Origin: SHVO01 sp041905795
GTDB lineage: Bacteria; Pseudomonadota; Alphaproteobacteria; Rhodospirillales; Rhodospirillaceae
Length of the DNA: 64,000 nucleotides
Assembly (NCBI GenBank): GCA_041905795.1
Contig: JAYRKL010000001.1
Span: forward strand, 1-64,000
Direction: 5' to 3'
Positions 36,137 through 45,391 of the stretch are shown here, piece by piece (within the stretch, counting starts at the first letter, position 1; each line of letters starts with the position of its first letter). Both the position numbers and the translations under genes were made by a program. The notes beneath the pieces were generated by a model. That model was given only the letters and a program-made list of their open reading frames with translations. It was not told the origin of the DNA and made no database searches.

Positions 36137-38574
36137 GGGCCGCGATGGCGAACCTGAAGGGCTTTGCCGCCTGGGCGAAGAACGAGGAAGCGGCCGGAAA
36201 GCGCCTGCCCTACGCCGGCCACGCCGACGGCCGCACCATCATATTGCGTGACGGCGCGCTCATGCAGTGCCTTCAGCTCGGCGGCTTCTCGTTCGAGACC
36301 GCCGACACCGAGGACCTCAATCACCGCTGCGCGCTGCGCGACGGCGCCCTGCGGGCGATCGCCAATTCGCGCTATGTGATCCGCCATCACGTCATCCGCC
36401 GGCGCGTCGAGGTCCAGACGCGGGGCGAGTACACCAACCCGGTCTGCCACGACATCAATGCGCGCTGGCATGAGGCGCTGGGCCGCGAGAGCCTGTTCGT
36501 CAACGAGCTGTTCCTTTCGATCGTCCGCCGCCCGCCGCGCGGCAAGACCGGCTTCGCCGAAAGAGTGAGCGGCGGCCTGGGCAAGGTGTTGGGCGCCGAC
36601 GCCCGCGCGGCGGCGCTGTCGCGGGAGATCCGCGAGCTGGACTCGACCCGCGAGGCCCTGATGGCGGCGCTCCAGGCCTATCAGCCGAGGCTGCTCGAGA
36701 CTTACGCCACCCCGCACGGCGAGTGTTCCGAACCGCTGGAATTCCTGTCCTGCCTGTTCAATGGCGAACTCCGGCCGGTCCTGAAGCCCGCGGGCGATGC
36801 CGGCCTCTACATTCCATATAAGCGCATCAGCTTCGGCATCGACGCCCTGGAGCGCAAGGGCGCCGCCGGACGCGACTTCGCCGCCGTGATCTCTTTCAAG
36901 GAATACCCGCCGGCGGCGATTCCGGGGATGCTGGATGCGGTTCTGCGCCTGCCCCATGAAATCGTGGTCGCGGAAGCCTTCTCTTTCGTCGAACGGCAGA
37001 TCGGCCTCGAGCGGATCTCGCTCTCGCTGCGCCGCCTGAAATCCGCGGACGACGACACCGCCAGCCTGCGCCAGGGCCTGGTCGAAGCCAAGGATGACCT
37101 GGCCTCGGGCAAGACGGCGTTCGGCGAGCACCAGTTCTCGCTCCTGGTCCGTGGACCGACCCTGGACGCGCTCGACCGGGCCGCGGCCGAGTGCATCTCG
37201 GCCCTGGCCGACATCGGCGCGATCGCCGTCCGCGAGGATCTCGGGCTGGAGCCGGCGTTCTGGGCCCAGTTCCCCGGCAATGAAAGCTACGGCGCGCGCA
37301 AGGCGCTGATCTCCACGGCCGCCTTCGCGAGCCTCGCCTCCCTGCACAACTTTCCGATCGGCGACGCGGAAGGCAACCACTGGGGCGACGCGATCAGCGT
37401 CCTCCAGACCACGTCCAACACGCCGTATTATTTCAATTTCCACAAGGGCGACCTCGGCAATTTCACGATCATCGGCCCTTCCGGATCGGGCAAGACCGTG
37501 GTCCTGAATTTCCTGACCGCCCAGGCCCAGAAGCTCTCGCCGCGCACCATCTTCTTCGACAAGGACCGCGGCGCCGAACTGTTCCTGCGCGGCATCGGCG
37601 GGCATTACGCCAGCCTGCGCCCGGGAACCGCCACCGGGTTCAACCCGCTGCAATTGGCGGATACGCCGGTTACCCGCGCCTTCCTGCGCGACTGGCTGGG
37701 GCGGCTGGTGCGCGTCGACGGCGACATCCTGTCGCCCGAGGAAGACGCGGTGCTGACCGCGGCCATCGATGCCAACTTCGCCCAGGAGCCGCAGTTCCGG
37801 CGCTTACGCTATTTCCGCGAACTGCTCGGCGGCCGCCAGCGGCCGTCGCCGAACGACCTGAGCGCCCGCCTGGCCCCCTGGTGCGGCGACGGCGAACGCG
37901 CCTGGCTGTTCGACAATCCCGCCGACCGCCTCGATCTCGGCCTGATGACCATGGGCTTCGACATGACCGCGCTGCTGGACGAGCCGGTCTTGCGCACGCC
38001 CGCCATGATGTATCTGTTCCACCGCATCGACGAGCGCATCGACGGCCAGCCAACCCTGATCCTGATCGACGAAGGCTGGAAAGCGCTCGACGACGAGATC
38101 TTCGCCGCGCGCATCCGCGACTGGATGAAGACCTTGCGCAAACGCAACGCGGTGCTCGGTTTCGGCACGCAAAGCGCGCGCGACGCCCTCGACAGCCGGG
38201 TTTCGACCGCGATCATCGAGCAGGCCGCCACCCAGATCTTCATGGCCAACCCGCGCGCGCAAGCCGAGGACTACTGCGCCGGCTTCGGGCTGACCGAGCA
38301 CGAGTTGGCGCTGATCCGCGGCCTGCCGTCCCACGCCCACTGCTTCCTGGTCAAACACGCCAACGAAAGCGTCGTCGTCCGCCTGGACCTCGGAGCCATG
38401 CCCGACCTCCTGACGATCATGTCGGGACGCGAAGAGAGCGTCCGCAAGCTCGACCGGCTGCGCGAGCGTCATGGCGACCATCCGAGCAAATGGTGGCAGA
38501 GCCTGACCGGGCGGGCGTATCCCGGCCCGGAAGTCGCGGCGCCGGCGGGCCCCTCCCTGCGGAGCGTGTCATGA
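36133..38574 (+). CDS. virB4: VirB4 secretion ATPase
   Basis: 813 residues. Drives pilus assembly and substrate translocation at the inner membrane. Walker A GPSGSGKTV (about residue 450) is preceded by TPYYFNFHKGDLGNFTIIGP; Walker B is LILIDEGWKALDD, and the family box LGFGTQSARDAL follows. The start is GTG 36133, which overlaps the virB3 stop; ATG 36145 is the alternative. The stop overlaps the virB6 ATG (ATGA). Confidence 0.96.
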   Translation: MRAAMANLKGFAAWAKNEEAAGKRLPYAGHADGRTIILRDGALMQCLQLGGFSFETADTEDLNHRCALRDGALRAIANSRYVIRHHVIRRRVEVQTRGEYTNPVCHDINARWHEALGRESLFVNELFLSIVRRPPRGKTGFAERVSGGLGKVLGADARAAALSREIRELDSTREALMAALQAYQPRLLETYATPHGECSEPLEFLSCLFNGELRPVLKPAGDAGLYIPYKRISFGIDALERKGAAGRDFAAVISFKEYPPAAIPGMLDAVLRLPHEIVVAEAFSFVERQIGLERISLSLRRLKSADDDTASLRQGLVEAKDDLASGKTAFGEHQFSLLVRGPTLDALDRAAAECISALADIGAIAVREDLGLEPAFWAQFPGNESYGARKALISTAAFASLASLHNFPIGDAEGNHWGDAISVLQTTSNTPYYFNFHKGDLGNFTIIGPSGSGKTVVLNFLTAQAQKLSPRTIFFDKDRGAELFLRGIGGHYASLRPGTATGFNPLQLADTPVTRAFLRDWLGRLVRVDGDILSPEEDAVLTAAIDANFAQEPQFRRLRYFRELLGGRQRPSPNDLSARLAPWCGDGERAWLFDNPADRLDLGLMTMGFDMTALLDEPVLRTPAMMYLFHRIDERIDGQPTLILIDEGWKALDDEIFAARIRDWMKTLRKRNAVLGFGTQSARDALDSRVSTAIIEQAATQIFMANPRAQAEDYCAGFGLTEHELALIRGLPSHAHCFLVKHANESVVVRLDLGAMPDLLTIMSGREESVRKLDRLRERHGDHPSKWWQSLTGRAYPGPEVAAPAGPSLRSVS

Positions 38575-39731
38575 GCGGCTGCCCCGCGCTCGATCTCGCC
38601 AGTGACGCCAGTCTCTCGACCAGCCTTCAGGCGGTCGACTGCCAGATCAACTATATCGTGACCGCGGCCTATCAGCGCTTGTTCGGTTCCGGCGGAGTGT
38701 TCGGCGCCGTCCTGACCTCGGTGCTCACGATCTATGTCGCGTTCGTCGCCTACGGCCTCCTGACCGGGCGCACACGCGCGTCGGTCGCCGAACTGGCCCC
38801 CAAAGTCATCGGCATCGGCCTCATCCTGACCTTCGCCACCACCTGGCCGGCATATGCGACCGTGGTCTACGGCCTGCTGATCGGCGGTCCCGACCAGATT
38901 GTCGCCGCGATCGCCGGCGGGGGCGGCGCGCTGCACGGCTTCGCCGCCCGCATGGACGCGATCTTCTCGGACCTGGTGGAACTGTCCCAGGTGGTCGTCG
39001 TCAAAGGCCGGGGCGCGCCCAGCGCCCAGCTGGTCACCTGGCTGGTGTGGGTCAGTTCCGTAGTGTTCATGCTGCTCACCGTCGGCCTGCTGATCGCGAC
39101 CCGGATCGTGCTGGGCGTGCTCCTGGCCCTGGGACCGATCTTCATGGTCGCCGCCCTGTTCCAGAACACGCGCGGGCTGTTCGAGGGGTGGCTGCGCACC
39201 GCCGTCGCCATGGCCATCACCCCGATGTTTGTGGTGATCGGCGGCAGCGGCGTGATCGGCGCCATTGCGCCCATCCTCGGCGCCATCCTCGAAGACCCCA
39301 CCTCGGCGATTGTCGAGTTGAAGCCGATTGCCGCGGTCTTCCTCATCACCACCGTCTACGCGCTGCTCCTGGTCACTCTGGTCTGGGCCTCCATCAGCCT
39401 GACCCGCACCTGGCGCCTCCCGCAAAGCTGGCAAGCCCTGATGCATGCGGGCGCGCCGTCACCGATGGCGCAAAATCCGGCGCCGGCCATCGTGACGTCC
39501 GGGAGCAGGCCCGGCGCGATCGCCGTGCGCCAGGCCGATGGCGATCCCGGCGCCCGCGTCGCGACGGTCGTCTCCGCCGTGCTCAAGGACCGCCCGGCCC
39601 GCGACATCCCGGCCATGACTGTCCGCATGCCCCTCTCCGAGGCACCCGCCGTCCCCGCCGCGACCACGCTTCGCCGCGGATTGGGCCAACGTTTCCGCAA
39701 AGCTTCTCCGCCGCATCCCACGGGCTTTTAG
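38571..39731 (+). CDS. virB6: VirB6 polytopic membrane protein
   Basis: 386 residues. Five or six hydrophobic helices (from VFGAVLTSVLTIYVAFVAYGLL to VFLITTVYALLLVTLVWASISL), with a periplasmic loop in between (about residues 100-150) and a polar C-terminal tail. The helix pair LLIATRIVLGVLLALGPIFMVAALFQNTRGLFEGWL is the TrbL/VirB6 signature. Forms part of the inner-membrane channel. Only 3 bp separate it from virB9, leaving no room for virB7 or virB8. Confidence 0.92.
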   Translation: MSGCPALDLASDASLSTSLQAVDCQINYIVTAAYQRLFGSGGVFGAVLTSVLTIYVAFVAYGLLTGRTRASVAELAPKVIGIGLILTFATTWPAYATVVYGLLIGGPDQIVAAIAGGGGALHGFAARMDAIFSDLVELSQVVVVKGRGAPSAQLVTWLVWVSSVVFMLLTVGLLIATRIVLGVLLALGPIFMVAALFQNTRGLFEGWLRTAVAMAITPMFVVIGGSGVIGAIAPILGAILEDPTSAIVELKPIAAVFLITTVYALLLVTLVWASISLTRTWRLPQSWQALMHAGAPSPMAQNPAPAIVTSGSRPGAIAVRQADGDPGARVATVVSAVLKDRPARDIPAMTVRMPLSEAPAVPAATTLRRGLGQRFRKASPPHPTGF

Positions 39732-39734
39732 ACA

Positions 39735-40562
39735 ATGAAACCCATCGTACTCGCTTTCCTGGCCGCCGGTGTTTCCTCCCAGGCTGTCGCACGGGACGAC
39801 TATCGCCTCCGTTCCGTGGATTATGATTCCGGAAAAGTGGTGAAGCTGGTCGGCTGCTTCGGCTTCCAGACCATGGTGGAGTTCGCGGACGACGAATATG
39901 TCGAGAACGTGGGCCTCGGCGACGCCGAGAAGTGGCTGGTCTCGCCGAACAAGCGCGGCAACGTCCTGTTCCTCAAACCCGCTGTGGAGGCCGCGCACAC
40001 CAACCTGACCATCTCGACCGACCGGCGCCGCTACAACTTCGAACTGGTGGCCTCGGCGTCCGACGCCTGCACCCGCGGCGAAGTCACCTACAGCCTGCGT
40101 TTCAGATATCCGCAAGAAGCAGCCCCGGCGTCCGTGGCAGCGGGCGTGGCCGCGGCTGCGCCGGCCGAAGCCGCGCCCCCGGCCCCAGCCCCGGCCGAAC
40201 CGGCCGCGCCGCCGGTCGTGGAACGCCGCACCAGCTACTCGTTCACCGGCGCGCCGGAGAACATCCCGAAACGCGTCTTCGATGCCGGCCACGCCACCTA
40301 TTTCCAATGGCAGGAGGGCGCGACCACGCCCGCGGTCTACGCGGTTGCGTCCGACAAGACCGAGAGCCTGGTCAGCTTCACCCAGCGCGGCGACTACCTG
40401 GTGTTCGACCAGATCGCGCCGGCGTTCATCCTGCGCCGCGGGACAGCCACCACGGTTCTCTATAACGACGGCTATCAGGGCCCCACCCTGGATGCCGACT
40501 CGCCGCAGCCGCGCCCTAAGGAAAAATCCTTGTTCGGCATCAAGATCGGCGGAGGCCGGTGA
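39735..40562 (+). CDS. virB9: VirB9 outer-membrane complex protein
   Basis: 275 residues. Signal peptide MKPIVLAFLAAGVSSQAVA. N-terminal domain with DYRLRSVDYDSGKVVKLVG and LFLKPAVEAAHTNLTISTDRRRYNFEL, then an Ala/Pro linker (about residues 130-157), and the C-terminal beta domain YSFTGAPENIPKRVFDAGHATYFQW to DYLVFDQIAPAFILRRG, as in VirB9. Builds the core complex with VirB10. No VirB7 lipoprotein gene is seen nearby. Confidence 0.94.
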   Translation: MKPIVLAFLAAGVSSQAVARDDYRLRSVDYDSGKVVKLVGCFGFQTMVEFADDEYVENVGLGDAEKWLVSPNKRGNVLFLKPAVEAAHTNLTISTDRRRYNFELVASASDACTRGEVTYSLRFRYPQEAAPASVAAGVAAAAPAEAAPPAPAPAEPAAPPVVERRTSYSFTGAPENIPKRVFDAGHATYFQWQEGATTPAVYAVASDKTESLVSFTQRGDYLVFDQIAPAFILRRGTATTVLYNDGYQGPTLDADSPQPRPKEKSLFGIKIGGGR

Positions 40563-41626
40563 TGGCGAACAGCCGCGATCCCTCAGGCAACGATCCGCGC
40601 CGCGAAATGTCCGGCGCCGACCTCGCGGCCGCCAACCGCACGGGCGCGCCGCAGGTCGGCCAGGCGCACGGCTTTCGCGACAGCTTCGGCCTCGCGGCCG
40701 GCATCGTCGGCGCCGCGGCCATCGGCGCGGTCACCTTCGTCATGCTCGCCAACCAGCGCACGCCGCCGGAACCGGTGGCGCGCGAGACCGCACCGGCGCC
40801 CATGCCCGCGCCCGTGCCGGCACCGGTGGCGGTCCGCGAGGTCGTCGTCGCCCCGCCGCCGGTGATCCCGGCGCCCGCGCCTGAGCCGGCGAAGCAGTCG
40901 CGCGTGATGCCGATGATCATCGACAACACCGCCGGCGCCGTCGCCACGCCGGCCTTGGCGGCGGCGGCCACCGCGCCGGCCGCGCCCACGCCGGCGGCGG
41001 CGCCCGCCCAGCTCACGATGGATGAGCAGTTCTCCTCGCGCATGAGCAACGACAGGCCCGTGACCGCGCGCGCCGTCAGCCTCGCCGACCCGGGCAAGAC
41101 CGTCGTGCAGGGCGCGATCATCCCCGCGGTCCTCGAGACGTCGCTCAATTCCGACCTGCCGGGATTCGCCCGCGCCATCGTCAGCAACGACATCCGCAGC
41201 TTCGACGGCAAGAACGTCCTGATCCCGCGCGGCAGCCGCCTCATCGGCCAGTACAAGAGCGGCCTCGCCATCGGACAGACACGCGCCTTCATCATCTGGA
41301 CCCGCCTGATCCGCACCGACGGCGCCTCGGTCCAGATCGCGTCGCCGGTGACCGACACCGAAGGTGCCGCGGGCCTGCGCGGCAAGGTCGATACGCATTT
41401 CTTCCAGCGCTTCGGCGCCGCGATGCTGATGTCGGTGGTCGGCAACCTGCCGGCTGCCTTCTCAAGCGGTTCCAACACCTTCGTCATCAGCACCAGCGCC
41501 GAGGCCCAGAGCGCGGCGGCGGTCGTGCTGGCCGAGAACGGCAAGATCCCGCCGACTTTGCGGATCGCGCAGGGGACCGCCATCCAGGTCTTCACCGCCC
41601 GCGACCTCGACTTCTCCGGGATCTAG
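40562..41626 (+). CDS. virB10: VirB10 core-complex protein
   Basis: 354 residues. Short cytoplasmic N-terminus, one membrane helix (GLAAGIVGAAAIGAVTFVML, about residues 40-60), a Pro/Ala-rich periplasmic spacer (about 65-130), and the C-terminal VirB10/TrbI barrel: VVQGAIIPAVLETSLNSDLPG, RSFDGKNVLIPRGSRLIGQYKSG and GLRGKVDTHFFQRFGAAML. Spans the envelope. ATG 40562 shares one base with the virB9 stop; GTG 40559 is an alternative. Confidence 0.95.
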   Translation: MANSRDPSGNDPRREMSGADLAAANRTGAPQVGQAHGFRDSFGLAAGIVGAAAIGAVTFVMLANQRTPPEPVARETAPAPMPAPVPAPVAVREVVVAPPPVIPAPAPEPAKQSRVMPMIIDNTAGAVATPALAAAATAPAAPTPAAAPAQLTMDEQFSSRMSNDRPVTARAVSLADPGKTVVQGAIIPAVLETSLNSDLPGFARAIVSNDIRSFDGKNVLIPRGSRLIGQYKSGLAIGQTRAFIIWTRLIRTDGASVQIASPVTDTEGAAGLRGKVDTHFFQRFGAAMLMSVVGNLPAAFSSGSNTFVISTSAEAQSAAAVVLAENGKIPPTLRIAQGTAIQVFTARDLDFSGI

Positions 41627-41628
41627 CC

Positions 41629-42597
41629 ATGGGTGAGGCGGTCGCGTTCGACGGCGTTTATCTCCGCTCCTACCTGCGCCCGTTCGCGCCCTGGCTCGAA
41701 TGCCGGGACGTCAACGAAATCCTGGTCAACACGCCGGGCGAGGTGTGGATCGAGGTCAGCGGCCAGCCCGCCATGTCCCGGCTCGAAGTTCCCGAGGTGA
41801 CCGACCAACTGCTCGAGCGCCTGGCCGCACAGATCGCGCGCGCCAACCATCAGGCCATCAACCGCGAAAGCCCGCTGCTATCGGCGGTGTTGCCCGGCGG
41901 CGAACGTGTGCAAATGGTCGGGCCGCCCGCGACCCGCAAGCATTGGGCGCTCGCGATCCGCCGCCATGTGGTCACCGAGCTGGACCTGGGTGCCTACGAT
42001 CACGGACCGTTGCGCGCCGACGATCCGCAGTCCCCCGCGGGCGAGGACACCGCCCAGGCCGACCCGGTGGGGTTCCTCAAGGCGGCGGTGGCGGCGCGCA
42101 AGACCATCCTGATCTCGGGCGGCACATCCTCGGGCAAGACCACCTTCCTCAACAGCCTGCTGAAAACCGTGCCGGCGGAGGAACGCGTCCTGGTGGTCGA
42201 GGACACGCCCGAAATAGCGGTGCGCCAGCCCAACGCCCTCGGCCTGGTGGCGGTGAAGAGCGAGATGGGCGAGGCCAAAGTGACCGTCGACGACCTCCTG
42301 CAGGCGGCGCTGCGCCTGCGGCCGGACCGCATCATCGTCGGCGAGATCCGTGGACGCGAGGCCGCCACGTTCCTGCGCGCGGTCAATACCGGCCATCCCG
42401 GTTCGTTCACCACGGTTCACGCCAATTCGCCCGAGGGCGCCCTGGAGCAGATCGCGCTCATGGTCATGCAGGGCGGCCTCGCCCTGCCGCGTGCCGAGAC
42501 CATCGCCTATATCAGGTCGGTGGTGGATGTGATCGTCCAGCTGGCGCGGGTCGGCGGCGTGCGGCGAATCACCGATATCCGCCAGATCGGCCTGTAA
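41629..42597 (+). CDS. virB11: VirB11 traffic ATPase
   Basis: 322 residues. Hexameric ATPase of the secretion ATPase family at the cytoplasmic face. Walker A ISGGTSSGKTTFLN (about residue 163), the Asp box VEDTPEI, Walker B DRIIVGEIRG and the His box ATFLRAVNTGHPGSFTTVHANS are all present. The N-terminal domain has VNEILVNTPGEVWIEVSG. Last gene of the virB operon; a 90-bp gap separates it from an unrelated thioesterase. No coupling protein VirD4 follows. Confidence 0.95.
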   Translation: MGEAVAFDGVYLRSYLRPFAPWLECRDVNEILVNTPGEVWIEVSGQPAMSRLEVPEVTDQLLERLAAQIARANHQAINRESPLLSAVLPGGERVQMVGPPATRKHWALAIRRHVVTELDLGAYDHGPLRADDPQSPAGEDTAQADPVGFLKAAVAARKTILISGGTSSGKTTFLNSLLKTVPAEERVLVVEDTPEIAVRQPNALGLVAVKSEMGEAKVTVDDLLQAALRLRPDRIIVGEIRGREAATFLRAVNTGHPGSFTTVHANSPEGALEQIALMVMQGGLALPRAETIAYIRSVVDVIVQLARVGGVRRITDIRQIGL

Positions 42598-42687
42598 AAC
42601 CGGCTTCTCGCCCCCTGCCGCAAAGGCGGAAATCGTCTTTTCACCGCGGACCTGCTATGGAAAATCCGGATAAACCTGGGGTTTTCC

Positions 42688-43137
42688 ATGAATGTTTTCG
42701 ACGAACTCGGCGACCTGCCGGGCCTGGAGCAATTGCGCGCCATGATCAGGGCCGGGCGCCGCCCGCCGATCGCCGAGACCATGGGGTTTACGCTGGTGGA
42801 GGTCGACGCCGGACGCGCGGTGTTCGCCGGGACGCCGGGGCCCAAGGTCTACAACCCACTGGGCAGCATCCACGGCGGCTATGCCGCGGCGCTGCTCGAT
42901 TCCGCCTGCGGCTGTGCCACCCATTCCAAGCTCGACGCCACCCAGGCCTACACCACCCTCGAACTCAAGATCGCCTACCACAAGGCCATGACCGACCGGA
43001 CCGGCGAGGTGCGCGCCACCGGCACCGTACTGTCCTTCGGGCGCCGCGTAGCGTTCGCCGAGGCCAAGCTCACCGACGCGGCCGGAAAACTGTACGCCTC
43101 GGCCACGTCCACCCTGCTGATCTTCGAGCGCGGCTGA
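42688..43137 (+). CDS. PaaI-family thioesterase (hotdog fold)
   Basis: 149 residues. Hotdog thioesterase with the PaaI-type signature NPLGSIHGGYAAALLDSACGC (the active-site region is the HGG and the following Asp) and the strand TLELKIAYHKAM. Hydrolyses acyl- or aryl-CoA thioesters in the cytosol; substrate not predictable. The following permease gene starts 3 bp after the stop, so both may be co-transcribed. Confidence 0.88.
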   Translation: MNVFDELGDLPGLEQLRAMIRAGRRPPIAETMGFTLVEVDAGRAVFAGTPGPKVYNPLGSIHGGYAAALLDSACGCATHSKLDATQAYTTLELKIAYHKAMTDRTGEVRATGTVLSFGRRVAFAEAKLTDAAGKLYASATSTLLIFERG

Positions 43138-43140
43138 GCC

Positions 43141-43887
43141 ATGGACGAGGTCCTGCATGCGGCGCTGCCGGCGTCCCTGGTGTTCATCCTGGCGGGGCTG
43201 GTGAAGGGCACGTTGGGTCTTGGCTTGCCGACGGTGGCGGTGGGGGTCCTCGGACTGTTCATGCCGCCCGCCCAGGCCGCGGCGCTGCTGATCGTGCCGA
43301 CCCTCGCCACCAATGTCTGGCAGCTCGCCACCGGCCCCAAGCTGGGTGAACTCCTGCGCCGCCTGTGGTCCTTGCTGGTGGGGACGGTGATCGGCACCTG
43401 GGTCGCCGCGGCCGTCTTCGCGGGCGCGCCGGTCAAGCTCGCCACCGCGGCGCTGGGCGCCGCCCTGTTGATCTACGGCGCCGTCGGCCTTTTGAGGCTC
43501 CCCTTGCGCGTGCCGGCAACGGCCGAGGGTTGGGCCGGGCCGCTTGCCGGTTTCACCACCGGCATCATGGGCGGCATTTCCGGCAACTTCGCGGTTCCCG
43601 CGGTGCCCTACTTCGGCGCGCTGGAACTGCCGCGCGACGAACTGGTGCAGACCCTGGGCCTGTTCTTCACCGTCAGCTCCCTGGCCCTGGGCGCGGCGCT
43701 GGCCTGGCATGGCGTGTTCTCGGTGTCGATCGGCGGGTATTCGGTGCTGGCGCTCTTGCCGTCCTTCATCGGCATGGGCGTGGGCGGATGGCTGCGGTCG
43801 CGCATCGAGCCCGCGACCTTCCGCAAGGTGTTCTTCGTGGGCCTGCTGTTCGTCGGCGCCCAGCTCGAATACCGCAGCTTCTTCTAG
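43141..43887 (+). CDS. TauE/SafE-family membrane permease
   Basis: 248 residues with about eight hydrophobic helices. Family segments are VFILAGLVKGTLGLGLPTVAVGVL at the N-terminus (G-x-x-G rich entry helix) and GFTTGIMGGISGNFAVPAVPYF in the second half. TauE/SafE proteins are putative sulfite, sulfonate or sulfoacetate exporters or importers; substrate here is unknown. Follows the thioesterase by 3 bp and is convergent with the aldolase gene. Confidence 0.9.
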   Translation: MDEVLHAALPASLVFILAGLVKGTLGLGLPTVAVGVLGLFMPPAQAAALLIVPTLATNVWQLATGPKLGELLRRLWSLLVGTVIGTWVAAAVFAGAPVKLATAALGAALLIYGAVGLLRLPLRVPATAEGWAGPLAGFTTGIMGGISGNFAVPAVPYFGALELPRDELVQTLGLFFTVSSLALGAALAWHGVFSVSIGGYSVLALLPSFIGMGVGGWLRSRIEPATFRKVFFVGLLFVGAQLEYRSFF

Positions 43888-43917
43888 AGAAGCCTTCCGG
43901 GCCGAAGCGGATAGCGG

Positions 43918-44688
43918 TCACTGACCGCTCTTGAACTGCGCGAGCAGGCTCTCCGATCCGCGCGCAAGGATCGCGCCATCCACGCCGATGGCGGTGAACA
44001 CCGACCCGGCGGCGATGGCGCGCCGGGCGATGATGGGATCGGGCGTGAGGAAACCCGCCGGCTTGCCGCAGGCCCGGATGCGCTTGAGGGTGCTTTCGAT
44101 CACCGTCATCACCTCCTCATGACCCGGCTGCCCGAGATAACCCAGACTGGCGGCGAGATCGCTGGGCCCCACGAACACGCCGTCGATGCCGTCTACCTTG
44201 GCGATGGCCTCGACTTGATCAACGGCGGTGCGGGTCTCCACCTGCACCAGCAGGCAGATCTCTTCGTCCGCGCGTTTCACATAATCCTTCACCCGCCCGA
44301 AGCGATTTGCCCGCGTGAACATGGAGATGCCGCGCACGCCTCCCGGCGGATACCGCACGGCCGCCACCGCCGCCCGCGCCTCTTCCGCGGATTGCACGAA
44401 CGGAATCAGCAGGCTTTGCACGCCGATGTCGAGATAACGTTTGATCAGCACGGTGTCGTTCCAGGCGGCGCGCACCACCGGCGATGTCGGATAGGGCGCC
44501 ATCGCCTGCAATTGCGGCAACACCCCTTCGACGCCGGACGGTGAATGCTCGGTGTCCAGCAGCACCCAGTCATATCCCGATCCGGCGATGATCTCGGCGC
44601 TATAGGAACTGGACAGCACCGACCACAGCCCCAACTGCGGACGGCCTTCGGCGATGGCGTGTTTGAACGGGTTTTTGGGCAGGTCCAT
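43918..44688 (-). CDS. HpcH/HpaI aldolase family protein
   Basis: 256 residues. Class II aldolase TIM barrel acting on 4-hydroxy-2-oxo-acids with a divalent metal; relatives include HpaI and 2-dehydro-3-deoxyglucarate aldolase GarL. Segments seen are YDWVLLDTEHSPSG, SLLIPFVQSAEEARAAVAAVRYPPGGVRG, and the metal ligands in VQVETRTAVDQ (Glu) and VFVGPSDLAASLGY (Asp). No other genes of 4-hydroxyphenylacetate breakdown are near, so the physiological substrate is open. Transcribed alone. Confidence 0.92.
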   Translation of the reverse strand: MDLPKNPFKHAIAEGRPQLGLWSVLSSSYSAEIIAGSGYDWVLLDTEHSPSGVEGVLPQLQAMAPYPTSPVVRAAWNDTVLIKRYLDIGVQSLLIPFVQSAEEARAAVAAVRYPPGGVRGISMFTRANRFGRVKDYVKRADEEICLLVQVETRTAVDQVEAIAKVDGIDGVFVGPSDLAASLGYLGQPGHEEVMTVIESTLKRIRACGKPAGFLTPDPIIARRAIAAGSVFTAIGVDGAILARGSESLLAQFKSGQ

Positions 44689-44801
44689 GATCGTCCACTC
44701 CGCAAAATCGGCGACAGCAGCTTATGCCACGCCGCGCCCGGCTCTCACCTGCCTTTAAGTCACCCGAAATAATCGGCGCACGCCGGCCAGGCGCCCCTTT
44801 T

Positions 44802-44811
44802 TGTCTAGACA
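44802..44811. promoter_or_regulatory. 10-bp palindrome upstream of the fds operon
   Basis: TGTCTAGACA, a perfect palindrome, 110 bp before fdsG and between divergent genes. It could be an operator for either side; a possible -10 TAAAAT lies about 10 bp further at 44821. Weak on its own. Confidence 0.3.
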
Positions 44812-44920
44812 TAACGGGCGTAAAATGCACATTGAACCCGCTGTGGATATCCTTGCCGGGGAGGCGGTTTTATCGAGACCGGCCAAGGCATTCGCAGTTT
44901 TTAGGTGATGGTCAGACACC

Positions 44921-45391
44921 ATGTCCGCAGCCCCGGTCTGGGACGAAGCCCGCGCGCAAACGATCATCGACGCCCATAAGGCCATGGCCGGGGCGGCGCT
45001 GCCGATTCTGCATGCCTTGCAGGCGGCCTTCGGCTTCATCACCGACCGCGCCATCGAAATGGTGGCGGACGCGCTCAACCTGTCACGGGCGGAGGTACAC
45101 GGGGTGGTGTCGTTCTATCACGACTTCCGCCGCGCCCCCGCCGGCGCCCATGTGCTCAAGCTCTGCCGCGCCGAGGCCTGCCAGGCCATGGGCGCGGACA
45201 AACTCGCCGACGCCCTGCGTGCAACCCTGGACGTCGACTGGCATGAGACCACCGCCGATGGGCGTGTGACCTTGGAGCCGGTGTTCTGCCTGGGCCTGTG
45301 TTCCTGCGCGCCCGCGGCCATGCTCGACGGCAGGTTGATCGGCCGCGCCGACGCCGAAAGCCTGACCGCCGCGGCGCGGAGCAAGGCATGA
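44921..45391 (+). CDS. fdsG: NAD-dependent formate dehydrogenase gamma subunit
   Basis: 156 residues, NuoE-like thioredoxin-fold protein binding a [2Fe-2S] cluster. Ligands are C82, C87, C123 and C127 (LCRAEACQAM and VFCLGLCSC). Passes electrons within the FdsGBA complex, which oxidises formate to CO2 and reduces NAD+. First gene of the operon; its stop overlaps the fdsB ATG (ATGA). Confidence 0.94.
   Translation: MSAAPVWDEARAQTIIDAHKAMAGAALPILHALQAAFGFITDRAIEMVADALNLSRAEVHGVVSFYHDFRRAPAGAHVLKLCRAEACQAMGADKLADALRATLDVDWHETTADGRVTLEPVFCLGLCSCAPAAMLDGRLIGRADAESLTAAARSKA

Noticed and set aside
35545..42597. The virB operon as part of an integrative conjugative element
   Set aside because: No integrase, relaxase, coupling protein, attachment repeats or composition break are seen in the window.
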